From Halothece sp. PCC 7418 (GTDB lineage: Bacteria > Cyanobacteriota > Cyanobacteriia > Cyanobacteriales > Rubidibacteraceae): a stretch of DNA of 64,000 nt. Of this stretch, positions 16,779-26,227 are shown piece after piece; the first letter of the stretch is position 1, and each line of letters opens with the position of its first letter. The stretch spans positions 3,286,001-3,350,000 of the forward strand of contig NC_019779.1 of assembly GCF_000317635.1 (NCBI RefSeq), read 5' to 3'. The notes beneath the pieces were generated by a model, which did not search any database, was not told where the DNA came from, and worked only from the letters and a program-made list of their open reading frames with translations. A program made the translations under genes and the position numbers.

Positions 16779-18164
16779 TCAGAAAGATTCTCTTTTTGAT
16801 GGCAAAGATTGAATCGCACTGACCTGTGCTTTCCCTTTATTCAAAGACTCTTCCCACTCTTTGTGGGGATCACTATCAGCAACAATCCCCGCCCCCACTT
16901 GTCCCCAGACAGTTCCCTCAGCAAACAACAGCGTCCGAATCAGAATATTTAAATCTAAGTTCCCCCGTTGGTCTAAATAACCACAAGAGCCATAAAATAA
17001 ATTGCGACGAAATGGTTCTAACTCTTCAATAATTTCTAAACAGCGCACTTTTGGACAGCCCGTAATCGTTCCCCCTGGAAATAAGGCGCGAATCAAATCA
17101 ACACTGGACATTTTTGGTTTCATAATCCCTTGCACATTACTCACCAAGTGCATCACATGACTATACCGTTCAATGGTTAATAATTCATCAACTGTCACCG
17201 TTCCCCATTCACAGACCCGTCCTAAATCATTCCGTTCCAAATCCACCAGCATAATATGTTCCGCCTGTTCCTTAATATTGGCGCGGAGGTCTTGTGCAAG
17301 TTGTTGATCAACTGTGGAAGTCTCTCCTCGCGGGCGGGTTCCCGCAATGGGGCGGGTTTGACAAAGATTGCCTTGTCGTTGCACCAAGCGTTCGGGAGAA
17401 CAACTAATCATTGATCCCCAGGGGGTGCGCCAATAACTGGCAAAAGGGGAAGGGTTAATGGTCTGTAGCGCATGATAAATGTCCCAACTGTCTCGTTGCG
17501 TTTCGGCTTGAAACCGTAAAGACAGATTCGTTTGGAAAATATCCCCAGCATAAATATAATCTTTCGCCCGTCGTACCATTTCTTGATAATCTTCGGCGGA
17601 GGTGAGAAACGTCGGTGGAGAAACTTCCGTAATCACAGAAGCGGGTGCATCAGGAATCGGACGTTCTAAGCGTTTTTCGAGTGCATCCAGTTGCTGGGGA
17701 TCAGTTGCTGCTAACCACAGTATTTGTTCTTGATGGTCTAAAACGGCAAAGGTTTCGGGTTCATACCAATAGGAAACGGGAAAGGGAAGGGGATCATCAT
17801 TCAGTTGGGGTAACTGTTCAATTTCCCACGCTAGATCATATCCGAGCCAGCCCAAATATCCCCCTGTAAAAGGCAGGTGGGTCACTTCTGGTGGCATATC
17901 AGGAGAACAACGGTCTTGAAGCTGCTGTAAACAGGACAAAATTCTTCCTAAAGGAGGAGTCCAAACTTGCAGTTGTCCATCAATTTCGCGGGGACGACCC
18001 GCACAAAGGGAATAACGACACAGTTGGGGTTGATCGCTAAAAGGGGGACTTTCCAAAAGCACGCTGTAGGGAGTATCGTTACGGAAGAGATGCAGAAAAA
18101 TTTCTGACCCCGTCCGTTTTTGTAACAGCAGCGATCGCCAAACCCATTGTTTTTGTTCTCCCAT
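16779..18164 (-). CDS. Chorismate-utilising enzyme, PabB or TrpE-like
   Basis: 461 residues. Chorismate-binding landmarks are RPIAGTRPRG, HIMLVDLERNDLGRV and GGTITGCPKVRC. Length and the compact N-terminus look more like aminodeoxychorismate synthase (PabB, folate) than the usual ~500-residue TrpE. However, E. coli PabB has PIKGT with a nucleophilic Lys, whereas this protein has PIAGT as in TrpE. So the call stays open between anthranilate synthase component I and a PabB without the Lys. No pabA/trpG or other pathway gene is adjacent. Confidence 0.8.
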   Translation of the reverse strand: MGEQKQWVWRSLLLQKRTGSEIFLHLFRNDTPYSVLLESPPFSDQPQLCRYSLCAGRPREIDGQLQVWTPPLGRILSCLQQLQDRCSPDMPPEVTHLPFTGGYLGWLGYDLAWEIEQLPQLNDDPLPFPVSYWYEPETFAVLDHQEQILWLAATDPQQLDALEKRLERPIPDAPASVITEVSPPTFLTSAEDYQEMVRRAKDYIYAGDIFQTNLSLRFQAETQRDSWDIYHALQTINPSPFASYWRTPWGSMISCSPERLVQRQGNLCQTRPIAGTRPRGETSTVDQQLAQDLRANIKEQAEHIMLVDLERNDLGRVCEWGTVTVDELLTIERYSHVMHLVSNVQGIMKPKMSSVDLIRALFPGGTITGCPKVRCLEIIEELEPFRRNLFYGSCGYLDQRGNLDLNILIRTLLFAEGTVWGQVGAGIVADSDPHKEWEESLNKGKAQVSAIQSLPSKRESF

Positions 18165-18477
18165 TCTTAATTTCTCACCTACGGTAGTTGATACGATTCG
18201 ATTAAATCCTTAAGCTCATTCTATGAGATGTTACGGTTGAAGCAGAAACTATAACAAGAAATGACCTAATTCTCAATCGCTGTCTGAAATGCTAAAAAGC
18301 ATCGTTTTCTAAAAGTATGCTGGCAAATCGTTAAAATAGCGACAAAATTAACTTTATAATTCTGTTAAACAAATAAATCATTATTGTTCTCAAAGTTATT
18401 ACCGTACAATTCAGAAAACCTCTAAATGATAGGCTAGTCTGAATCTCAATTAACGTTAAACCTTTACTTAATTTACT
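18165..18477. other. Divergent promoter region, pabB/trpE-like and sigma factor
   Basis: 313 bp, AT-rich, between two divergent genes. It must hold both promoters. I found no clear operator, riboswitch or RNA gene in it. Confidence 0.5.
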
Positions 18478-19605
18478 ATGACAGATATTCAACTCATGAC
18501 GAGCCAAGAAACAAAATCGGATGAATCTTTAACACCAACTGAGGGGCTTGAAACTTTACTTTCTCCCTTAGAAGAAACCGATTCCTCCGCAATGCAGCTT
18601 GTAGAAGTTGATTTTTCTCAGGAAGAAAATAGTGAAGTCAATTCTTCTCAAAAAAGCAAATACGAGGATACAGTTGGTGCATTTTTCAAGGAAATGGCCC
18701 GTTATCCGCTTTTGCAGCCCGATGAAGAAGTAGAACTTGCCCAACAAGTAAAGTTAGCTGCGGATTTTGAACACAAACGCCAAGAATTAGCGGAAAAATT
18801 AGGCTCACCTCCCACTAAACAGCAGTTAGCCGAAGCTCTGGAAATGGGAGTGAAAGAGTTAGATCGCAAACTCTATCAAGGGCGTGTGGCAAAACGGCGC
18901 ATGATTCGCTCTAATTTGAGATTAGTGGTTTCGATCGCGAAACGATACCTCAATCGAGGCGTTCCCTTTTTAGATTTAATTCAAGAAGGGGCAATTGGTT
19001 TAAATCGAGCAGCAGAAAAGTTTGATCCCAATAAAGGATACAAATTCTCGACTTATGCCTATTGGTGGATTCGCCAAGCCATTACTCGTACCATCGCCAA
19101 TGATGCGCGGACGATTCGTCTTCCGATTCATATTGTCGAAAAACTGAATAAGCTCAAAAAAGCACAACGAGATCTCAAGCAAGAATTACAGCGCAATCCC
19201 ACAGAAGCCGAATTAGCCCAAGCGCTAGAGGTGTCTCAATCACAACTGCATCAACTATTACAACTCCGCCGTCAGTCTCTCTCCCTCAATCATCGGGTGG
19301 GGAAAGGGGAAGATACCGAGTTATTAGAATTACTCGAAGATCATGAGATGAGATTGCCTGAAGATCAGATGAATGAAGCGATGATGAATCAGGAAATCTC
19401 AGATGTGTTAAGCGATGTGCTCACGGAACGGGAAAAAGATGTGATTTCCATGCGCTATGGGTTAAATGCGAGCCAGCCCTATACTTTAGAGGAAGTGGGT
19501 TTGATGTTTAATCTGTCTCGGGAGCGTGTGCGTCAAATTCAAAGTAAGGCGATGCGGAAGTTACGTCGTCCCCAAGTTGCTCGTCGCTTAAAAGGATGGC
19601 TGTAG
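18478..19605 (+). CDS. Group 2 RpoD-like RNA polymerase sigma factor
   Basis: 375 residues. Region 1.2 is DTVGAFFKEMARYPLL; region 2 has NLRLVVSIAKRYLNRGVPFLDLIQEG and KFSTYAYWWIRQAITRTI; region 3 follows, and region 4 ends with TLEEVGLMFNLSRERVRQIQSKAMRKLRRP. The long acidic region 1.1 of the principal sigma is missing, which places it in group 2 (SigB/C/D/E type). The VGAFFKEMARYPLL start recalls SigC, but I cannot settle the subtype by eye. Group 2 sigmas control stress, carbon and nitrogen responses. A GNAT gene follows after 7 bp. Confidence 0.9.
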   Translation: MTDIQLMTSQETKSDESLTPTEGLETLLSPLEETDSSAMQLVEVDFSQEENSEVNSSQKSKYEDTVGAFFKEMARYPLLQPDEEVELAQQVKLAADFEHKRQELAEKLGSPPTKQQLAEALEMGVKELDRKLYQGRVAKRRMIRSNLRLVVSIAKRYLNRGVPFLDLIQEGAIGLNRAAEKFDPNKGYKFSTYAYWWIRQAITRTIANDARTIRLPIHIVEKLNKLKKAQRDLKQELQRNPTEAELAQALEVSQSQLHQLLQLRRQSLSLNHRVGKGEDTELLELLEDHEMRLPEDQMNEAMMNQEISDVLSDVLTEREKDVISMRYGLNASQPYTLEEVGLMFNLSRERVRQIQSKAMRKLRRPQVARRLKGWL

Positions 19606-19612
19606 AAAAAAA

Positions 19613-20116
19613 ATGGATCAAACGACAACCTTTCAGATCCGTTCGGCACAGCGAGAGGATGTTTCTGCGATTATGGGGTTAATTGAAGCCCTAGCTGCCT
19701 ATGAACACCTCTCAGATGCGGTAACGGGGAATGCAGAAACCCTCGCTGAACATTTATTTGGTGAAACTCCCTATGCGGAAGTGCTGGTGGCGGAGTGGGG
19801 GGAAATCATTGTTGGCTTTGCTCTGTTTTTTTCCAATTATTCCACCTTTCTAACTCAACCAGGGATTTATCTGGAGGACTTGTTTGTTTTATCAGAATAT
19901 CGCGGTTGCGGTGTGGGACGGGCTTTAATCAGTGCGGTGGCAACGATCGCGCACCAAAGAGGTGCAGGACGGCTAGAATGGAGTGTTTTGGACTGGAATC
20001 AACCTGCCATTGATTTCTATCAAGCGATGGGGGCACAAGTTCTCCCCGATTGGCGCATTTGTCGAGTCACAGGCAGCGCGATCGCGCAATTGGCAACTCA
20101 AGCCCCCCCTAGCTGA
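19613..20116 (+). CDS. GNAT acetyltransferase, SSAT-like
   Basis: 167 residues. The GNAT acetyl-CoA loop is present as YRGCGVGRALISAV, preceded by the strand YLEDLFVLSEYRG and followed by WSVLDWNQPAIDFYQAMGAQ. The overall pattern resembles spermidine/spermine or thialysine N-acetyltransferases. The substrate is not proven. Its ATG lies 7 bp after the sigma-factor stop, so the two genes are probably co-transcribed. Confidence 0.85.
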   Translation: MDQTTTFQIRSAQREDVSAIMGLIEALAAYEHLSDAVTGNAETLAEHLFGETPYAEVLVAEWGEIIVGFALFFSNYSTFLTQPGIYLEDLFVLSEYRGCGVGRALISAVATIAHQRGAGRLEWSVLDWNQPAIDFYQAMGAQVLPDWRICRVTGSAIAQLATQAPPS

Positions 20117-20301
20117 CCCAATCATGAAGAAAGGTAAAGAAATGCAGCATTAAGCAGAGAAACTTTAACCTAAACTAAAAGTTCAAGCATGACACTGGAT
20201 TTTGTGGAAAAATAGGAGGAAAGGCAAACCAATAGAGGTCAGATTAGCTCCTCACTCGTTCGCCTGATCCTTGTAGTAAAGATTGAAAAGGAGGAAAAGC
20301 T

Positions 20302-20508
20302 ATGACAATTTGGGTTAATGAACAACTCGATCCCTCTGGTTTAATGTACGCTTGTATTGCATCATGTAACCAAAAAGCTGCAGAAGATTGTCATCAATCC
20401 TTTGAAGACAACTTGACCGCTACTCAAAAAGCTCAAGGTTGGGTTGCTCGTCTCCGAACTGTCCACTCTTGGGACGAAGTTCCTGTCAACGCTCTGAAAT
20501 TAAGTTAG
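20302..20508 (+). CDS. Small conserved cyanobacterial protein, unknown function
   Basis: 68 residues with an excellent AAGGAGG before the ATG. It starts MTIWVNEQLDPSGLMYACIA, contains four Cys/His-rich positions (CIASCNQKAAEDCH) and ends in RTVHSWDEVPVNALKLS. I recall similar small proteins in other cyanobacteria but no function. The Cys spacing C-x3-C-x7-C-H could bind metal, which is speculative. Its stop overlaps the convergent DUF502 gene by 4 bp. Confidence 0.75.
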   Translation: MTIWVNEQLDPSGLMYACIASCNQKAAEDCHQSFEDNLTATQKAQGWVARLRTVHSWDEVPVNALKLS

Positions 20509-21248
20509 TTCTCTCGCCCGTTTTGATTTTCACTGACTCCAGAGAGGGTAGAAGTAGAAACCGTGGAAGGTGTCGCTTCCTTCCCATTTTCAAGTTTTGG
20601 CTTCCAGTTTGCAGGAATTGAGGCGGTGGGGCTAACGATTCCTGCAGAAATTAACACCTTAAACGCATCTTCCACTGAGATTTGTAAATTAATCACTTCT
20701 TCCTCGGGGACCATAGCATACCAGCCCGTGGTGGGATTCGGCGTGGTCGGGATAAAAAGACTCAACATCGGTTTCGATAAATGAGACTGAAACTGAGTGC
20801 TCACCCCACCCGTAACAAAGGCAAGTGTCCATAAGCCAGGGCGAGGGTACTCTACCATCACCACCCGCCGAAACTTGCTTTTAGAATCTTGCAGAAGGGT
20901 TTCTAAGATTTGCTTGAGGGTTTTATACACGGAGCCCGCTAGGGGGATCGCTTGTAAAACTTGTTCTCCCACATCAAGCAACCAACGCCCCGCAATATTC
21001 CGCGCCATTAAACCAATAAATAAGATAAAGAGTAAGGGCACGGCTAAGCCAACGGTGAGGTTGAGTAAGTTGGTTAAAACAGGGTGTAGTCCCTCGAAAG
21101 GATTGAGTTGTTTTGGGATGCGGGTGAGAAAATTAATCACCCAATTGGCGATCGTAATGGTCAGCCAAATGGTTGTCGCTAGGGGAATAACAACTAGCAA
21201 ACCCGCAATTAAGTCATTTTTCAGGTTTTGCTTGAGACGTTCGATCAC
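20505..21248 (-). CDS. DUF502 family membrane protein
   Basis: 247 residues, GTG start with GGTAAGGAGA upstream. Two N-terminal transmembrane segments (about 12-38 and 64-86) are followed by a soluble domain with IPLAGSVYKTLKQI, VVMVEYPRPGLWTLAFVTG and FIPTTPNPTTGWYAMVPEEEV, the hallmarks of DUF502. The family is widespread and uncharacterised. Convergent with the small gene at 20302. Confidence 0.88.
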   Translation of the reverse strand: MIERLKQNLKNDLIAGLLVVIPLATTIWLTITIANWVINFLTRIPKQLNPFEGLHPVLTNLLNLTVGLAVPLLFILFIGLMARNIAGRWLLDVGEQVLQAIPLAGSVYKTLKQILETLLQDSKSKFRRVVMVEYPRPGLWTLAFVTGGVSTQFQSHLSKPMLSLFIPTTPNPTTGWYAMVPEEEVINLQISVEDAFKVLISAGIVSPTASIPANWKPKLENGKEATPSTVSTSTLSGVSENQNGREN

Positions 21249-21505
21249 AGAGAGTTAATTCTCCTTACCGTTGCTATAGGGGATTTGACAGGGCACTGAG
21301 CCTTCCTACGGACTCTTGAGAGTATGCTGGCGCAGGGATTAGGTTTCAGTTGACTGCCCAGTTTGTAAAGAAATATTGCGCTTATAAATATTATGCCATT
21401 TTCCACCAGCACTCAGAGCAACCGCCCTTGATTGGTTCGAGTCTGATGTCAAAATCATATATTCCATCGTAACATTTGATTGTTGCTGAATTGAGAACCG
21501 TGAAA

Positions 21506-22222
21506 ATGCCCACTGAAATTTTGCCAGACCAAGGGAGTTTAGTCGATCGCGCAGTGCAAATCATTGTCGAGAAAATCGAAAGCGCGATCGCGCAGCGAGG
21601 ATACTGTACCCTTGCTTTAGCTGGGGGAAGCACCCCAAAACCCGTTTATGAAAAACTCTCTCAACAGAATCTCCCGTGGGAAAAACTCCATATTTTCTGG
21701 GGAGATGAACGCTATGTCCCAGCCGATCACCCGGATAGTAATGAAAAAATGGCGCGAGAAGCATGGCTCGATCAGGTAGCGATTCCCGCCGAAAACATTC
21801 ACCCCATGCCAACAACAGGGGAGAATCCTGAAGCAGATGCCGAAAAACATGAACAACAACTGCGCAGCTTTTTCCAGTGTCAAGCAGGAGAATTCCCCAG
21901 CCTCGATATTATTTTATTAGGAATGGGCGATGATGGACATACTGCTTCCCTCTTTCCGCACACAGAAGCCCTAAGCGTGCGCGATCGGCTGATTACCATC
22001 GGTAACAAAGGAGACAGCAAACGCTTGAGTTTTACCGCCCCTTTTCTCAATCAAGGACGAGCGGTAATCTTTTTAGTAGCTGGAGCCAATAAGCGCCCCG
22101 CCTTGAAGGAAATCTTTTCTCCTCAGGGAGACGCAATGGCATATCCAGCACGTCTAATTCAACCTCAAGGAGAGCTATGGTGGTTATTGGATCAAGAAGC
22201 GGGTGCAGAATTCTCAACTTGA
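21506..22222 (+). CDS. pgl: 6-phosphogluconolactonase
   Basis: Second step of the oxidative pentose phosphate pathway: hydrolysis of 6-phosphogluconolactone. 238 residues from ATG 21506 (MPTEILPDQGSLVDRA). Family motifs are LALAGGSTPKPVYE, IFWGDERYVPADHPDSN, ILLGMGDDGHTASLFPH and VAGANKRPALKEI. An in-frame TTG 30 bp upstream is possible. The pathway supplies NADPH in cyanobacteria at night. No zwf or gnd is adjacent. Confidence 0.94.
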   Translation: MPTEILPDQGSLVDRAVQIIVEKIESAIAQRGYCTLALAGGSTPKPVYEKLSQQNLPWEKLHIFWGDERYVPADHPDSNEKMAREAWLDQVAIPAENIHPMPTTGENPEADAEKHEQQLRSFFQCQAGEFPSLDIILLGMGDDGHTASLFPHTEALSVRDRLITIGNKGDSKRLSFTAPFLNQGRAVIFLVAGANKRPALKEIFSPQGDAMAYPARLIQPQGELWWLLDQEAGAEFST

Positions 22223-22263
22223 GTGAAAATATGATTAAGGTTTAATCCAATTTTTTATTGATA

Positions 22264-22674
22264 ATGATGAACGAAATCAATCACGACTCCCCCCAATCCG
22301 AAGAAGTCAACTTAAATGCAGAAGAGCCAGGAACCAGTTTACAACGACCCACCCCTTATTTACTGCATATTCAAAGCGGTGAACCAATTAATCTACCAGA
22401 CAATCAGACCCAAATTATGCTTGGGAAACCCAATAATAATAATCCCCCTGATGTTGATCTCTCTGGTCTTCCTGATGCAGAAATTGTTTCCCGTCAGCAC
22501 GCGCTGATTCACATCGAAGCCGAAACGTACTACATTGAAGATTTAGGGAGTTCTAACGGGACTTATGTGAATAATAGCGCAGTGGCTAGGGGGGAACGTC
22601 AAGAAATCTCCTCTGGAGATGTACTGGCTTTGGGGAAAGAAGATAAAGTGACTTTCATCTTCAAACTCCCCTAG
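22264..22674 (+). CDS. FHA-domain protein
   Basis: 136 residues, with ATG 22264 or the next codon as start. After an acidic, disordered N-terminal 45 residues comes one forkhead-associated domain: the phosphothreonine-binding core is SRQHALIHIE and the later DLGSSNGTYVN is diagnostic. The protein has no other domain, so it is probably an adaptor recognising a phosphorylated partner. No Ser/Thr kinase lies next to it. Confidence 0.88.
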   Translation: MMNEINHDSPQSEEVNLNAEEPGTSLQRPTPYLLHIQSGEPINLPDNQTQIMLGKPNNNNPPDVDLSGLPDAEIVSRQHALIHIEAETYYIEDLGSSNGTYVNNSAVARGERQEISSGDVLALGKEDKVTFIFKLP

Positions 22675-22816
22675 TGATCGCTTTCAATAAATTTGGATAC
22701 CAAGGGAGTTGACCAATCCCGCCTTGGTTTGGAGTCCAGACCAATTCCGTGATCGCTCCGTAAAAGCCCACGTTAATCTCTGTACGATATTACATTAAAG
22801 GAAACTAAAAGAAAAA

Positions 22817-23155
22817 ATGACAGCAACGATTCAATTTTCACGAGGCATTGATGAAGAAACTATACCTGATGTTCGTTTAACCCGCTCTCGCGACGGTAAT
22901 AGCGGAACTGCAACCTTTCGCTTTGAGCAGCCAAAAGTTTTAGATGCAGAAAGTACCCAAGAAATTACAGGAATGTACCTGATTGATGATGAGGGGATTA
23001 TTTCTACTCAAGATGTGAAAGGTAAATTTGTTAATGGACAGCCCACAGCACTAGAAGCGGTGCATTACATGAAATCAGAAGAAGAATGGGATCGCTTTAT
23101 GCGCTTTATGGAACGATATGCAGAAGAAAATGGCTTAGAATTTAGTAAATCTTAA
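22817..23155 (+). CDS. psb28: Photosystem II assembly protein Psb28
   Basis: 112 residues matching Psb28 over its length: [41 protein letters not shown] and [20 protein letters not shown]. Psb28 is a thylakoid-associated factor found on RC47/PSII assembly intermediates and not in mature PSII. A purine-rich AAGGAAACTAAAAG precedes the ATG. An intrinsic terminator follows at 23197. Confidence 0.95.
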   Translation: MTATIQFSRGIDEETIPDVRLTRSRDGNSGTATFRFEQPKVLDAESTQEITGMYLIDDEGIISTQDVKGKFVNGQPTALEAVHYMKSEEEWDRFMRFMERYAEENGLEFSKS

Positions 23156-23465
23156 CTTAATTTGAGTTCACTAACATCTCGGTAAATGATTACAGTGGCG
23201 AGGGGGATTTTTCCTCGCCTTTTTTGCGAGATTCTTCTCCAGAGGCTTTCCCAGGCGAAATCCTCGCCTTCTGTTACGGTCAGCGTCGGGAATAGCTCAC
23301 AAGAGGCTGGTATTAAAAACAGTTTTTCGCTATAACTGACTAAAATGGCAAGTTTTAAAATGGATCTGTCCTGCTCTTAAAAAAATTCAACTCTTCCCAT
23401 TAGGGGAGTCGATTAGGACGATCTTTGAATCTCTTGTAAAAAACTCTTTTCAAAGAAAATATTTT
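23156..23465. other. Intergenic gap, psb28 to BCCT transporter
   Basis: 310 bp. The first 70 bp hold the psb28 terminator. The rest probably carries the promoter of the transporter gene; I see no recognised operator. The segment 23246-23266 echoes the terminator arm with TCCTCGCC. Confidence 0.5.
23197..23225 (+). terminator. Rho-independent terminator of psb28
   Basis: GGCGAGG (23197-23203) pairs with CCTCGCC (23213-23219) around a 9-nt loop and is followed by six T. It lies 41 bp after the psb28 stop. Confidence 0.85.
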
Positions 23466-25160
23466 ATGGTTAAACAATCAAAACGTCCAGACTTTGAAGA
23501 GGAACTTCTGGAAGAACAACCAGAACGTTATCCTGGTGATACCAACTTCCAAAAATGGGGATTTGATCTTCATCCCCAAGTCGCACCCATCTCTGGGGGT
23601 TTGGTACTCTTATTCATTATCCTCACTTTAACTTTTAAAGAGCAAGCCTCCTCGGTTTTTAACGCGACTCTCAACAGCATTGCCACCTATGGCGGTTGGT
23701 TTTATATCCTCGCTGCAAACATCTTCCTTGGCGTGGTCTTAATTTTTGCCTTTAGTAAATTTGGCAGAATCCGTCTCGGGGGACAAGATGCAAAACCTGA
23801 ATTTTCCACCTTTGCTTGGTTTGCGATGCTCCTCAGTGCAGGAATGGGGATTGGTCTAATGTTTTGGAGTGTGGGAGAACCCATGTTCCACTTTATTGGC
23901 CCCCCTCCCATTTTTGGCTCGGAAGCTGGAACTCCTGATGCTGCGGAAACCGCAATGACGATTACGTTTTATCACTGGGGGCTTCATCCTTGGGGACTCT
24001 ATGCCTTAGTGGGACTAGGACTCGCGTTTTTCGCCTTTAATCGAGGACTCCCCCTCACAATGCGCTCTGTATTTTATCCCCTCCTCGGTGAAAGAATTTA
24101 TGAATGGCCTGGTCACGTCATTGACATTCTTGCCGTTGTTGCTGACTTATTTGGTTTAGCCACCTCCCTCGGTTTAGGGGTACAGCAAGTTGCAGCTGGT
24201 TTAAGTTTTCTCATTCCAGCAATCAATGAAGGCGTAATTACCCAAGTCACCTTAATTGCAATTATTACAGGCTTTGCTACTTTATCTGTTGTTGCTGGTT
24301 TAGATGGTGGGGTGCGTCGCCTCAGTGAGTGGAATTTGTATCTTGCTGCTACTTTTATGGTGTTTGTCCTCGTTTTAGGGCCAACGCTCTTTATTTTCGA
24401 TACCTTTGTCCAAAATATTGGGAATTACGTTGCTCGTTTCCCCATGCTCAGTTTCTGGACTGAATCCTTTGGATCAGGAGAAGAAAGCACCTGGCAAAAT
24501 AGTTGGACGGTCTTTTATTGGGGTTGGTGGATTTCCTGGTCTCCGTTTGTGGGAATGTTTATCGCCCGTGTTTCCAGAGGTCGTACCATTCGTGAATTTG
24601 TGATGGGCGTTCTGATTGCACCCACGCTTCTGTCTTTTCTCTGGCTGTCAACAATGGGCGGAGCAGCCTTAAATCTTCAGTTAACCAATGCAGGAGATAT
24701 TGCTGCTGCGGTGCAAGAAAACGTTGCCACAGCTATGTTTGTGATGTTGGATAACTTCCCCTTAACGGCACTAAGCTCCATTGTGGGAATTTTACTGGTG
24801 ACCATCTTCTTTGTCACTTCCTCTGACTCAGGCTCGCTGGTTGTTGATAATTTGACTTCAGGGGGAAAACTGGATTCTCCTGTACCACAGCGAGTGTTTT
24901 GGGCTGTGATGGAAGGTGTGGTTGCTGCGGTTTTACTCCTTGGCGGTGGCTTAACGGCTTTACAGACGGCTGCGATTACAACAGGTTTACCTTTTGCAAT
25001 TGTATTGCTCATCATGTGTTACAGCTTGAATCAAGGGCTCTCGCAAGAACTACAAGAACTAGAAATGGCAGAACTGCGAGATGCTGAAGCCAAACGAGAA
25101 GAAAAAATTGCTGCAATTATGGCTTCTCGTCAAGAAGCGCGATTTGCCCAAGATGAATAA
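23466..25160 (+). CDS. BCCT-family betaine/choline-type transporter
   Basis: 564 residues, twelve predicted membrane segments. The family signature is clear in FYWGWWISWSPFVGMFIARVSRGRTIREF, with the Trp-rich substrate region, and GMGIGLMFWSVGEPM is the conserved segment 3. Acidic N- and C-terminal tails are present. BCCT carriers import glycine betaine, choline or related solutes, usually with Na+. A Na+-betaine BetT of this family has been described in Aphanothece halophytica. The next gene encodes a tandem universal stress protein, suggesting osmotic or salt-stress control. Substrate is inferred. Confidence 0.92.
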   Translation: MVKQSKRPDFEEELLEEQPERYPGDTNFQKWGFDLHPQVAPISGGLVLLFIILTLTFKEQASSVFNATLNSIATYGGWFYILAANIFLGVVLIFAFSKFGRIRLGGQDAKPEFSTFAWFAMLLSAGMGIGLMFWSVGEPMFHFIGPPPIFGSEAGTPDAAETAMTITFYHWGLHPWGLYALVGLGLAFFAFNRGLPLTMRSVFYPLLGERIYEWPGHVIDILAVVADLFGLATSLGLGVQQVAAGLSFLIPAINEGVITQVTLIAIITGFATLSVVAGLDGGVRRLSEWNLYLAATFMVFVLVLGPTLFIFDTFVQNIGNYVARFPMLSFWTESFGSGEESTWQNSWTVFYWGWWISWSPFVGMFIARVSRGRTIREFVMGVLIAPTLLSFLWLSTMGGAALNLQLTNAGDIAAAVQENVATAMFVMLDNFPLTALSSIVGILLVTIFFVTSSDSGSLVVDNLTSGGKLDSPVPQRVFWAVMEGVVAAVLLLGGGLTALQTAAITTGLPFAIVLLIMCYSLNQGLSQELQELEMAELRDAEAKREEKIAAIMASRQEARFAQDE

Positions 25161-25179
25161 TGATGTGATGTATTGATTT

Positions 25180-25214
25180 GATGGCTCTCTTCCACAAGAG
25201 TCATCATTTCTTCA
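25180..25214 (+). terminator. Weak terminator-like hairpin after the BCCT gene
   Basis: GATGGCTCT (25180-25188) pairs with AGAGTCATC (25197-25205) with one G-T wobble. The following bases are T-rich but broken by C and A. It may attenuate rather than end transcription before the USP gene. Confidence 0.35.
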
Positions 25215-25261
25215 TTTCATTGATGTCGTCAATTACTCTATGAAAGAACCTGAGAAGTATT

Positions 25262-26218
25262 ATGTATCGTAAAATCCTTGTGCCACTGGATGGCTCGAAA
25301 ACGGCAGAAGCAATTATTCCTCATGTCAAGAACTTAGCTAAACATGATGAAGCAACGGTATTTTTTGCCCAAGTCATTGAACCAGCCACCCGTAGTGGCA
25401 TTGTTAACTTTGAGCAAGAACAGGAAATTACCTTTAAGCCCCAAAAGTTAGATCACGCTAAAACTTATCTCAAAAGTTGGCAAGATCAGTTTACTGAAGA
25501 AGGCTTAAGCTCAGAAATTCTACTACTACGAGGGGTTGCTGTTGATGCCATTGTCCATGCAATTAATGAAATGGATATGGATCTGTTGGCAATTACCAAT
25601 CAAGGTCGGTCGGGTCTCAAGAAAGCACTTTATGGCAGCGTCAGTGCTGCACTTTTAAATTGCGCTCCCTGCCCTATTTTAGTGGGAAATCCTGATGTCA
25701 ACAGTAACTTAAAAACTAATAATCGCATTCTTGTTCCCGTTGATGGGTCAAAGGAAGCGGAGCAAATTATTCCTCATGTCCAGCATATTGCACAAATGTA
25801 TGAGGCAAAAATTATTTTAGTGCGAGTGGTCAGAAGTACGAATCATAAGGCTGCTTTTGTCAATTTAGAGAAAGAAATCAAAGAAGAGATTGTACCCGAA
25901 CACTTATTAAGTCAATTGGGGAAACATCAGGAATTAGATCGCATTAAAGCAGCAAAAAATTATCTTTTGAACTGGCGCAATCAATTCCAAGAGCATGGCT
26001 ATGATGTAGAAGTGAATCTCCTCTATGGTCGTCCCATTGATAGCATTGTTGCTGTTGCTGAGAAGAGTGATGCGGATTTAATTGCGATGACCAGTCAGGC
26101 AAAAGCTGGTTTGGAACAATTCTTATATGGTAGTGTTGCCTCGGGTTTACTCAATCGTTTAGCCCGTCCGATGCTGATTGTTCACACTAGCGAAGTTCCT
26201 GTAAGAAATTTTGCTTAA
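25262..26218 (+). CDS. Tandem universal stress protein (two UspA domains)
   Basis: 318 residues made of two UspA domains. The first starts KILVPLDGSKTAEAIIPHV and the second RILVPVDGSKEAEQIIPHV, each ending in the ATP-binding loop pattern G-x2-G-x9-G-S/T (GRSGLKKALYGSVSAALL; AKAGLEQFLYGSVASGLL). Both keep the ATP-type loop. It lies about 100 bp after a BCCT transporter gene on the same strand. Pairing of Usp proteins with osmolyte transporters is known from Halomonas TeaABC/TeaD, so a regulatory role on uptake is plausible. Confidence 0.9.
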   Translation: MYRKILVPLDGSKTAEAIIPHVKNLAKHDEATVFFAQVIEPATRSGIVNFEQEQEITFKPQKLDHAKTYLKSWQDQFTEEGLSSEILLLRGVAVDAIVHAINEMDMDLLAITNQGRSGLKKALYGSVSAALLNCAPCPILVGNPDVNSNLKTNNRILVPVDGSKEAEQIIPHVQHIAQMYEAKIILVRVVRSTNHKAAFVNLEKEIKEEIVPEHLLSQLGKHQELDRIKAAKNYLLNWRNQFQEHGYDVEVNLLYGRPIDSIVAVAEKSDADLIAMTSQAKAGLEQFLYGSVASGLLNRLARPMLIVHTSEVPVRNFA

Positions 26219-26227
26219 TTTTAGTGA

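Noticed and set aside
20225-20301. Yfr1-like CTCCTCAC string upstream of the 20302 gene
   Set aside because: It lacks the full Yfr1 core and the two flanking hairpins, so I do not call a small RNA.
21400-21480. tRNA-like TGGTTCGAGTC string
   Set aside because: It resembles a T-loop, but no matching acceptor stem, D-arm or anticodon arm can be folded around it.
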